Of a stretch of 19,129 nucleotides of DNA, positions 1 through 6,299 are shown piece by piece (the stretch's first letter is position 1; each line of letters starts with the position of its first letter). This DNA is from CAWJHE01 sp964614855 (GTDB lineage Bacteria; Chloroflexota; Anaerolineae; Anaerolineales; UBA4823): assembly GCA_964614855.1 (NCBI GenBank), contig CAZTMX010000034.1, positions 1 through 19,129 of the forward strand. Reading direction: 5' to 3'. A program made the translations under genes and the position numbers. The notes beneath the pieces were generated by a model. It worked only from the letters and a program-made list of their open reading frames with translations. It did no database searches and was not told the DNA's origin.

Positions 1-226
1 ATGTGAGGTGACCGACATCGGTAATGTTCATCACGTGCTTGATGCGGTAACCGTTAAATTCCAATACCCTGCGCAAAATGTCTTCGAAAATGTATGTGCG
101 CAAGTTGCCGATGTGGGCATAGTCGTAAACCGTTGGACCGCAGGCATACACGCCCACTTCGGGTGGGTGGAGCGGCTGGAATTCACGGATGCTGCGGGTG
201 TAAGTATCGTAAAGTTTTAAATTCAT
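1..226 (-). CDS. cysS: Cysteinyl-tRNA synthetase, N-terminal fragment
   Basis: This is the first 75 codons of a class I aminoacyl-tRNA synthetase that charges tRNA-Cys in the cytoplasm; the rest lies beyond the window edge. The visible protein has VYACGPTVYDYAHIGNLRTY at about residues 25-44, which contains the family's zinc-ligand Cys and the HIGH-type ATP signature in its HIGN form. NITDVGHL follows near residue 68, as in other CysRS proteins. The ATG at 226-224 is chosen because AGGAA lies about 8 bases upstream and the protein begins with the usual NLKLYDTYTR-like strand. It follows the small membrane protein gene by 28 bases on the same strand and may be cotranscribed with it. Identification is firm despite the truncation. 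Confidence 0.97.
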   Translation of the reverse strand, partial: MNLKLYDTYTRSIREFQPLHPPEVGVYACGPTVYDYAHIGNLRTYIFEDILRRVLEFNGYRIKHVMNITDVGHLT

Positions 227-254
227 TCTGGCATTCCTGTTCAAATTGAAATGA

Positions 255-602
255 TTACTCGTTGTGGTCTTTGATGCGCCGGATTTGTGTGCCCAGTCCG
301 ATCAGGATGACAAAGACCATCAGGATCGTGATCAACACCATCAGGTTCATCCTGCCCGGCTCGGGTGGGGGCGGGATGACCGGCGGTGTCTGTGTAGGTT
401 TGGGGGTAGGGGTGTTGCGCGGGCGCGGGGTGCGGGTAACGCCGGGTTGAGCTGCGCCGCGCTGCGTGGGTGTGGCAGTAGGTGCAATCTGCTCCACTGC
501 TGGCGTTGGTTGAGGTGATAATTTTAGGTCGTAATAAACAACACTGAAAATTCCCGCAGCCACCAGGGCAGCCAGCAGGAGATAAAGTGGATGGATTTTC
601 AT
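255..602 (-). CDS. Small two-pass membrane protein with Pro/Thr-rich linker
   Basis: A 115-residue protein of no family I recognise. Hydrophobic segments lie at about residues 5-23 and 85-104. Between them is a roughly 55-residue linker made mostly of Pro, Thr and Ala, with TPTP- and PRP-like runs and a PPPP stretch. The C-terminal tail is basic (QIRRIKD). By the positive-inside rule both ends should be cytoplasmic, with the linker outside, possibly spanning a cell-wall layer or carrying O-linked sugars. A longer overlapping frame starting at 606 lacks membrane character and is rejected. The gene lies directly upstream of cysS and downstream of its own probable promoter. Coding is supported by the coherent two-helix architecture; function is unknown. 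Confidence 0.72.
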   Translation of the reverse strand: MKIHPLYLLLAALVAAGIFSVVYYDLKLSPQPTPAVEQIAPTATPTQRGAAQPGVTRTPRPRNTPTPKPTQTPPVIPPPPEPGRMNLMVLITILMVFVILIGLGTQIRRIKDHNE

Positions 603-608
603 GCAAAA

Positions 609-630
609 TTTCCCTTTGTGGGAAAGTATA
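609..630 (-). promoter_or_regulatory. Extended -10 promoter with inverted repeat before the small membrane protein
   Basis: On the minus strand TATACT (630-625) is preceded by TGG, giving an extended -10 element; no good -35 is seen. Between it and the ATG at 602 is a 6-bp inverted repeat, TTTCCC-ACAAA-GGGAAA (625-609), which overlaps the expected transcription start. It could be an operator or a short leader hairpin. No clear Shine-Dalgarno sequence precedes the ATG. Confidence 0.45.
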
Positions 631-671
631 CCAAGGACTGTGGCGATTGTGGGGGAAGTCTTGAGGCGTCT

Positions 672-1835
672 TTAGGAATTCCTGCGCAAGATGTGCGTGA
701 CAATGGTCGCGCCGCTGCCGCCGATATTCTGCGCCATGCCAATACGGGCGTCCTTTACCTGGGTTTCCCCGGCCTGGCCGCGTAATTGCTGCACCACTTC
801 CACCACCTGGTACATGCCCGTAGCGCCAACGGGATGGCCGCGCGCCTTCAACCCGCCGCGTGTGGCGACGGGGATGCGCCCGGTCGGGGTAATTTCACCA
901 TCTAACGCCAACCGGGGTCCCTGGCCGCGCTCTGCAAAACCACAGGCTTCCAGCGAAAGAGCTGCCATGATCGAAAAAGCATCATGCAGCTCAAAAAGAT
1001 CGATATCCGCGGGGGTGACGCCCGCCTGGGCATATGCCGTATGTGCGCTCTTTTCGGCGGCTGCCAACCAGGTGGGGTTGCGGCGGGAATGGACTGCCAG
1101 GGTATCCGTAGCGGAAGCCGAGGCAGCGATGGTGATCAATGGTCCCCTCCAACCCGCGCTGCGCAATCGCTCTACCGGCACAATCACCACCGCTGCAGCG
1201 CCGTCCCCGATGGGCGAGGCATCGAGCAGGTTGATGGGCGCGGCAATCATGCGCGCTCTCTGGTATTCTTTCTCGCTGATCGGCTCCTGCAGGCGGGCGA
1301 AGGGGTTGTGAGCTGCATTGGCATGGGCGTTGATCGAAAACGGCGCAAAATCGGTGTGTTTCCAGCCGTATTCGTATAGATATCTCTGCATCACCAGGGC
1401 ATTGATGGCGACAAAGGAAAGACCGTGGATGATCTCGTAATCGGCATCGGCAGCCGTCGCCAGGGCGGTGGTGGTCTCCGAGCCCTTGGTCTCGGTCATC
1501 TTCTCTACACCCAGGGCAATGGCGCTGTCCATCTCGCCGCTGCCCACCGCCATGATCGCCGTGCGCAGGGCGGAAGCGCCAGAACCGCAGGCTGCCTCGA
1601 TCTTGAAGGCTTCGATGCCTTGCATTCCCACCCAATCGCTAACCAGCGCACCCAGGTGTTCCTGGCGCGAAAGCATCCCCGACATCATATTGCCGATAAA
1701 CAGACCTTCGACCTTTTCCACCCCCGCATCCAACATGGCAGCAAAGACGGCTTCCCCGGCGATCTCGCGCAGCGATTGGTCCCAGTTTTCTGACACGGGC
1801 GTTTGCCCGATCCCAATGATGGCTAATTCACGCAT
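672..1835 (-). CDS. Thiolase-family protein (SCP2/archaeal acetyl-CoA acetyltransferase type)
   Basis: A 387-residue thiolase-fold enzyme, predicted to act on acyl-CoA thioesters in the cytoplasm (acetoacetyl-CoA synthesis or thiolysis). The nucleophilic Cys is C83 in AACGSGASAL, and the His residues are in ELHDAF (H284) and GHPVGATG (H334). The last motif reads NIGGSGA, lacking the second catalytic Cys of classical CxG thiolases, as is usual for SCP2-type and archaeal thiolases. Full family length is present. The ATG at 1835 has AAGGA about 6 bases upstream. In archaea and some bacteria such proteins sit beside a DUF35 zinc-ribbon protein and HMG-CoA synthase for mevalonate synthesis; neither is visible here. 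The substrate is therefore undetermined. A sterol-carrier-like thiolase role is an alternative. Confidence 0.9.
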   Translation of the reverse strand: MRELAIIGIGQTPVSENWDQSLREIAGEAVFAAMLDAGVEKVEGLFIGNMMSGMLSRQEHLGALVSDWVGMQGIEAFKIEAACGSGASALRTAIMAVGSGEMDSAIALGVEKMTETKGSETTTALATAADADYEIIHGLSFVAINALVMQRYLYEYGWKHTDFAPFSINAHANAAHNPFARLQEPISEKEYQRARMIAAPINLLDASPIGDGAAAVVIVPVERLRSAGWRGPLITIAASASATDTLAVHSRRNPTWLAAAEKSAHTAYAQAGVTPADIDLFELHDAFSIMAALSLEACGFAERGQGPRLALDGEITPTGRIPVATRGGLKARGHPVGATGMYQVVEVVQQLRGQAGETQVKDARIGMAQNIGGSGATIVTHILRRNS

Positions 1836-1969
1836 ACATATCCTTCTTGTCTTCGCCAGAAATGAGCAAAAACATTGAAATCCCTTCCAGGGTCCATTCT
1901 ATGGCAACTCACTCTCAGAAACTATCCAGGTTGGAACACGCTGCCGGTAATTTGATAGAAAATGTTCCC

Positions 1970-1996
1970 TCTCCGTGTTCTCAGTGTCTCCGTGGT
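1970..1996 (-). repeat. Dispersed CACNGAG-type repeat, copy 1
   Basis: Read on the minus strand this 27-base segment is three CACNGAG units spaced 8 and 9 bases apart: CACGGAG, CACTGAG, CACGGAG. It matches 23 of 27 positions with the copy at 3853-3879 in the opposite orientation. It lies in the 190-base spacer between the thiolase and the aldo/keto reductase, in which I see no other gene or clear terminator. Confidence 0.7.
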
Positions 1997-2025
1997 GAGA
2001 ATTATGCACTTTCCCTTTTCAAAAC

Positions 2026-2994
2026 TTACCAGGCGTAAGCCTCAGGCGCCTGACCACCAGGACCAGGCCAGATTTGCTCGAATTTTTGCCAATCCTCTTC
2101 TGACAAGGAAATCTCCAATGCGCGCAGGCTGCCGGTGAGCTGTTCTACGGTGCGCGGGCCGATAATGGGCGCAGTGACCTGCGGGTTTTTCAGCAGCCAG
2201 GCCAGGGCGATATCTGCCGGCTTTTCACCGTATTCGCGGCACAGCCCCTCGTACTGTTCCAATTTGGCACGCTGCTTTTCGATGATCTCCTGTTTTTCGG
2301 TGACGCGCCGGCCTTGGGCCAGTTTTTGCAGCGCCCCACCCAGTAAACCACCAGCCAGCGGGCTCCATGGGATTAGCCCCAGCCCGTACTCTTTGCAGGC
2401 TGGGATGACTTCCAGCTCGATCATACGGTCCTTCAGGTTATACAGGCTCTGCTCGCTCACCAGACCCATGAAATGCCGGGCGCGTGCGTCAGCCTGTGCC
2501 TGGGCGATGTGAAAACCGGCAAAGTTGCTGCTGCCCACGTAGAGCACTTTCCCCTGGCGCACCAGGGTCTCCATCGCCTGCCAGATCTCCTCCCAGGGCG
2601 TCTCGCGGTCGATGTGGTGCATCTGGTACAGGTCGATGTGATCGGTTTGTAAACGCCGCAAGCTATCTTCGCAGGCGCGCAGGATGTGATAGGCGGAAAG
2701 GCGGCTTTCGTTGGGCCGTTCCCCCATGCGCCCGTAGACCTTGGTCGCCAGCACGATTTGCTCGCGCCGCTTTCCACCCTGAGCCAGCCAGCGCCCGATG
2801 ATCTTTTCGGTGATGCCTTCGCCCAGCTTGCGCCCGTAAACGTTGGCAGTGTCAAAGAAATTGATCCCCAACGCAAGCGATTCGTCCATAATGGCGAAGC
2901 TGTCTTCTTCGCTGGTGTAAGGGCCAAAATTCATCGTACCCAGGCAAAAACGGCTGACCTGTAATCCACTGCGGCCGAGATGAACTGTTTGCAT
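2026..2994 (-). CDS. Aldo/keto reductase
   Basis: A 322-residue NAD(P)H-dependent oxidoreductase of the aldo/keto reductase superfamily, a cytoplasmic TIM barrel reducing carbonyl substrates. The catalytic tetrad is visible: D48 and Y53 in FFDTANVYG, K85 in LATKVYG, and H126 in LYQMHHID. The C-terminal cofactor region contains PIIGPRTVEQL. The frame is open back to 3153, but the ATG at 2994 is chosen because AGGAGG lies 5 bases upstream, the protein then starts at the canonical beta-hairpin (MQTVHLGRSGL), and the longer form would overlap xth. It diverges from xth across only 43 bases. The physiological substrate cannot be read from sequence. The subfamily resembles YajO/Tas-like or potassium-channel-beta-like reductases. 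Confidence 0.95.
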   Translation of the reverse strand: MQTVHLGRSGLQVSRFCLGTMNFGPYTSEEDSFAIMDESLALGINFFDTANVYGRKLGEGITEKIIGRWLAQGGKRREQIVLATKVYGRMGERPNESRLSAYHILRACEDSLRRLQTDHIDLYQMHHIDRETPWEEIWQAMETLVRQGKVLYVGSSNFAGFHIAQAQADARARHFMGLVSEQSLYNLKDRMIELEVIPACKEYGLGLIPWSPLAGGLLGGALQKLAQGRRVTEKQEIIEKQRAKLEQYEGLCREYGEKPADIALAWLLKNPQVTAPIIGPRTVEQLTGSLRALEISLSEEDWQKFEQIWPGPGGQAPEAYAW

Positions 2995-3037
2995 GTTTTC
3001 CTCCTGATGCAAGGTAAAATAGGTTAGGAGAATTATT

Positions 3038-3802
3038 ATGATAGTGACCACCTGGAATGTCAATGGTTTACGCGCAGTATTGAACAAAAAAGCCCTGGAT
3101 TGGGTAAGCGAGATGAAACCGGATGTGCTGTGCATGCAGGAAATCAAAGTCAAGCCCGAACAAATCGGCGACGGCGACCTGGATGCGTTTAAGGAGTATC
3201 ACAAAACCTGGCACCCGGCCGAACGCCCAGGCTACAGCGGAGTGGCAACCTGGGTGAAGAAGCCGGAAATGGAAATCAGTGCTGGATTGGGGCTGCCGGA
3301 TTATGACCGAGAGGGGAGGGTGATCATCAGCCGCTGGCAGGATATCCACTTGTTCAATATCTATTTTCCCAACGGGCAGCGTGATCACGGGCGCCTGACC
3401 TTCAAGTTGAATTTTTACCAAGACTTGCTGGAAATTCTGGACCAATTGCATGCCTCGGGAAAGCAGGTGATCGTGTGCGGCGATTTCAACACCGCGCATA
3501 ACGAAATTGACTTGAAAAACCCCAAGCAGAACGAAAAGACCTCGGGTTTTATGCCCGAAGAGCGCGCCTGGATCGACCGCTACCTGGAGCACGACCTGGT
3601 AGATGTATACCGCCAGCTTTACCCCGAGCGCGTGCAGTACACCTGGTGGACTTACATCTCAAACGCCAGGGCGCGCAACGTGGGCTGGCGGCTGGATTAT
3701 TTCCTGGTGTCCAAATCGCTGGCGGAACAGGTGCAAGACGTGGTGATCCACGACGATATTATGGGATCGGATCACTGCCAGGTGAGCCTGATCCTGGGGT
3801 AG
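3038..3802 (+). CDS. xth: Exodeoxyribonuclease III (AP endonuclease)
   Basis: A 254-residue Xth-family enzyme that cleaves DNA 5' to abasic sites in base-excision repair and degrades 3' ends of duplex DNA. Active-site residues are all visible: N8 in TWNVNGLR, E35 in MQEIK, Y109 in NIYFPNG, D149 and N151 in CGDFNTAH, D220 in WRLDYFL, and the D245-H246 pair in GSDHC. Length is normal for the family. The ATG at 3038 is preceded by AGGAGA about 7 bases upstream. It is transcribed divergently from the aldo/keto reductase; the 43-base gap must hold both ribosome sites, so promoters probably reach into the neighbouring gene. No convincing terminator follows the stop. Confidence 0.97.
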   Translation: MIVTTWNVNGLRAVLNKKALDWVSEMKPDVLCMQEIKVKPEQIGDGDLDAFKEYHKTWHPAERPGYSGVATWVKKPEMEISAGLGLPDYDREGRVIISRWQDIHLFNIYFPNGQRDHGRLTFKLNFYQDLLEILDQLHASGKQVIVCGDFNTAHNEIDLKNPKQNEKTSGFMPEERAWIDRYLEHDLVDVYRQLYPERVQYTWWTYISNARARNVGWRLDYFLVSKSLAEQVQDVVIHDDIMGSDHCQVSLILG

Positions 3803-3852
3803 AGGAGATTTCTAAGAGGGGGATTGAGAAAAATTCAAAGAAAGAAATATTA

Positions 3853-3879
3853 ACCACAGAGCCACTGAGAGCACTGAGA
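3853..3879 (+). repeat. Dispersed CACNGAG-type repeat, copy 2
   Basis: Three units, CACAGAG, CACTGAG and CACTGAG, spaced 8 and 9 bases apart, 23/27 identical to the inverted copy at 1970-1996. It occupies the 188-base spacer between the convergent xth and DUF255 genes. The 3' flank (3890-3960) has further loosely periodic text (CTTAGCGGCTTCG, GCCTCTTGGCGAGG, TCTTTGCGT) and may be part of the same element. No gene is seen in the spacer. Confidence 0.7.
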
Positions 3880-3990
3880 AGAGCTATTGTTCTTAGCGGC
3901 TTCGTATGCTTTGCCTCTTGGCGAGGTGTTTCTGCATTTCTTTGCGTATTGCCTTTGCTATGTAAAGGACGCCTATGCGAGAGGCCATCC

Positions 3991-6159
3991 TTAAATCATT
4001 AGCTTCTCCAACTCCCCCGGCTCGGTCACAGGTCTCTTACAGCTAAAATTCTCGCATACATACGCCGTGGGCAAATCGTTCAGCAGTGGGCGGTCATGTA
4101 GCAGGGCTGGGGCGTTGCCTGGCACCGGGAAAGGCGAGATCGCCAGCACCACCTGCGGTCGGAAACGCGACCAGACCACATCCACCAACGCCTGTGTGGC
4201 GGGATCATCTGGATCGCCCAGCACCGCCACTTCCTGCAGCGGGTGCAGGGCGTAATCCAGGGCACACAGCCAGCGGGCAAAGGCAGTGGGGTAACGAGAG
4301 AGGTAGGGCACCACGCTGCGCAGCGCTCGCTCAGCCAGGTCGCGCAGGCTGCCGTCGCCTGTGTATGCGCTCATCTCGAGCAAAGCCTGGACCGCCAGGG
4401 CGCTGCCGCTGGGTGTGGCGTTGTCCTGGATGTCCTTAGGGCGCAGCAGCAGCGGGTTGCTGTCGGCGCGGGTGTCGAAGAAACCGCCGTCTGGGTCGCT
4501 AAAATTGGCAACCATCTCCTGCACCAGCGCCTGGGCTGAGTTAAACCAGTAAGGGTCGGGGTCCGATTGGTATAAAGCCAGTAAAGCCAGGATCAAGGCG
4601 ACGTGGTCTTCCAGGTAGGCATCGTGCTGCGCCGAGCCGTTGCGCCAGGAGCGCAGCAAGCGCCCGTGCGGGTTGAGCTCAGCGAGCAGAAAATCCGCGT
4701 TGCGGCGGGCAATCTGCAGGTAATTTTCTCGCTTGAGGTAGCGAGCAGCTTCGGCGAAAGCGATCAACGCCAGGGCGTTCCAGGCGGTCAGCACTTTGTC
4801 ATCGGTTGCAGGGCGAATGCGGCGATCGCGGACGGCTCGCAAACGCCTGTGGAGCGCGCTGAGCAAATCGGGCACATCGCTCGCATCCAGTCCAATGCGC
4901 TCCAGCTCAAATTTCTGTGCCAGCATTTGATCATCCAGGGCACGCTGCAAAACAAATCGACCTTCAAAATTGGGCGCGCCAGTTAGACCGTAAGCGGCTA
5001 ACAGGAATGCAAGTGGATCCAGAGCCATGGGAAAATGCATCTCATCCCAGAATTGACCGTTGGCGGTCTCGTCCTGGACAGCTAGGTTGGATGGCAGACG
5101 CCCTTCATCCTGCGCATCATTGAGTGCATCCCGTATTTCTTCCACCGTCCAGATATAATACTTGCCTTCTTCGCCTTCGGAATCTGCATCCAGGCTGCTG
5201 CAGAAACCGCCCGAAATTCCTGCATCGCCCTTACCGGATTGGGTCATCAACTCACGAGCGATGAAATCCAGTGTCTCTTCGCACACTCTGCGCATAGATA
5301 AATCGCCGGTGACCAGATAGCCTTGCAGGTATGCGCGCGCCAGTTGGGCGTTGTCATACAGCATCTTTTCAAAATGCGGCACCAGCCAGCGGTCATCGGT
5401 GCTATAACGGGCAAAACCACCGCCAACCACATCATACATCCCGCCTTTTGCCATGGTGCTCAGGGCATGTGCTGCCAGGGCTTGCGCATCCTGGTCACCG
5501 CGGCTGGCGCGCCGCAGCAGAAATTCGATGGTCATGGGCTGGGGGAACTTTGGCGCGCCGCCCCAACCACCGTGCTGCCAGTCGTATGCTCGCGACAGGG
5601 CGCCGGCAGCTTCATCCAGGGTTCCCGGGTCGAGTGGAGAATCCAGCCAGGCCTGCGGCTGCTGGTCTTTCAAGTGCTGGCTGATCTTCTCGGCGGATTC
5701 AAGTAACTGGCCCCGGTCGTCCTGCCACAGGCGAGCGATGGTGCTGAGCAACTCGACGAAACCGGGCATGTTGTAGCGCCGCTGGGGCGGAAAATAGGTC
5801 CCGCCGTAAAAGGGCTTGCCGTCCGGTGTAAGGAAGGCCGAGAGCGGCCAACCGCCCTGTCCGGTGAGGCTGGTGACAGCCGACATGTAGATCGAATCCA
5901 GGTCGGGGCGTTCTTCCCGGTCAACTTTGATATTGACAAAATAGCGGTTCATGACAGCCGCAGTTTGCGGGTCTTCGAAAGATTCGTGTGCCATCACATG
6001 GCACCAGTGACAGGCGGCGTAGCCGATGCTCAGGAAGATGGGTTTATCTTCATCGCGGGCTTTACGCAGCGCTGCCTCACCCCAGGGATACCAATCAACC
6101 GGGTTGTCAGCGTGCTGCAGCAGATAGGGGGAATTTTCGTGGCTCAGGTGGTTGGGCAT
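3991..6159 (-). CDS. DUF255 thioredoxin-fold protein (YyaL/SPATA20 family)
   Basis: A 722-residue protein of the YyaL/SPATA20 family, slightly longer than the usual 650-700. The N-terminal thioredoxin-like domain carries CHWCHVM at residues 50-56, and GQGGWPLSAFL near residue 100 marks the position of the cis-Pro loop. The rest is the alpha/alpha-toroid region related to six-hairpin glycosidases and N-acylglucosamine 2-epimerases. The biochemical role of the family is not settled; a redox or carbohydrate-linked function has been suggested from the fold. No signal peptide is seen, so it is probably cytoplasmic. The start matches the family's conserved opening (NHLSHENSPYLLQHADNPVDW-like, residues 3-23). 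There is no Shine-Dalgarno sequence, but a promoter sits immediately upstream, pointing to a leaderless mRNA. Confidence 0.95.
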   Translation of the reverse strand: MPNHLSHENSPYLLQHADNPVDWYPWGEAALRKARDEDKPIFLSIGYAACHWCHVMAHESFEDPQTAAVMNRYFVNIKVDREERPDLDSIYMSAVTSLTGQGGWPLSAFLTPDGKPFYGGTYFPPQRRYNMPGFVELLSTIARLWQDDRGQLLESAEKISQHLKDQQPQAWLDSPLDPGTLDEAAGALSRAYDWQHGGWGGAPKFPQPMTIEFLLRRASRGDQDAQALAAHALSTMAKGGMYDVVGGGFARYSTDDRWLVPHFEKMLYDNAQLARAYLQGYLVTGDLSMRRVCEETLDFIARELMTQSGKGDAGISGGFCSSLDADSEGEEGKYYIWTVEEIRDALNDAQDEGRLPSNLAVQDETANGQFWDEMHFPMALDPLAFLLAAYGLTGAPNFEGRFVLQRALDDQMLAQKFELERIGLDASDVPDLLSALHRRLRAVRDRRIRPATDDKVLTAWNALALIAFAEAARYLKRENYLQIARRNADFLLAELNPHGRLLRSWRNGSAQHDAYLEDHVALILALLALYQSDPDPYWFNSAQALVQEMVANFSDPDGGFFDTRADSNPLLLRPKDIQDNATPSGSALAVQALLEMSAYTGDGSLRDLAERALRSVVPYLSRYPTAFARWLCALDYALHPLQEVAVLGDPDDPATQALVDVVWSRFRPQVVLAISPFPVPGNAPALLHDRPLLNDLPTAYVCENFSCKRPVTEPGELEKLMI

Positions 6160-6168
6160 AATTTAATA

Positions 6169-6198
6169 ATCATACCCCTTTTCTTGATCCCCGGTCAA
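6169..6198 (-). promoter_or_regulatory. Sigma70-type promoter for the DUF255 gene, likely leaderless
   Basis: On the minus strand TTGACC (6198-6193), an 18-base spacer and TATGAT (6174-6169) form a good housekeeping promoter. The ATG begins only 9 bases after the -10 box, so the transcript should start 0-3 bases before the start codon. The -35 box overlaps an imperfect palindrome CTTGA-N7-TCAAG, a possible operator. Confidence 0.6.
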
Positions 6199-6225
6199 GC
6201 ATTTGTTTGGCACACTTGCGGTTAT

Positions 6226-6263
6226 AAAAAAAATCAGCTGGATGTTTGTGCGAACATCCAGCT
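6226..6263 (-). terminator. Rho-independent terminator of thrS
   Basis: A perfect 11-bp stem, AGCTGGATGTT with its complement, closes a 6-base loop (6236-6263). On the minus strand it is followed by an eight-T tract (6233-6226). It lies 37 bases after the thrS stop codon and just before the promoter of the next minus-strand gene, so the two units are cleanly separated. Confidence 0.9.
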
Positions 6264-6299
6264 AAGAAATGCATTCTCGTAACCGGCGAAAGACAGCAA

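Noticed and set aside
241..606. Alternative 121-residue frame over the small membrane protein
   Set aside because: It starts at TTG, has low-complexity His/Thr/Pro-rich sequence without helices, and is the shadow of the two-helix frame.
691..1311. Long plus-strand open frame opposite the thiolase
   Set aside because: It lies wholly antisense to a well-supported thiolase gene and shows no recognisable family.
2995..3153. N-terminal extension of the aldo/keto reductase
   Set aside because: It would overlap xth, precedes the canonical family start, and AGGAGG sits just before the ATG at 2994.
6205..6222. Possible sigma54 promoter (TGGCAC then TTGC) on the plus strand
   Set aside because: The two elements are only 2 bases apart instead of about 5, and the site would read antisense into thrS.
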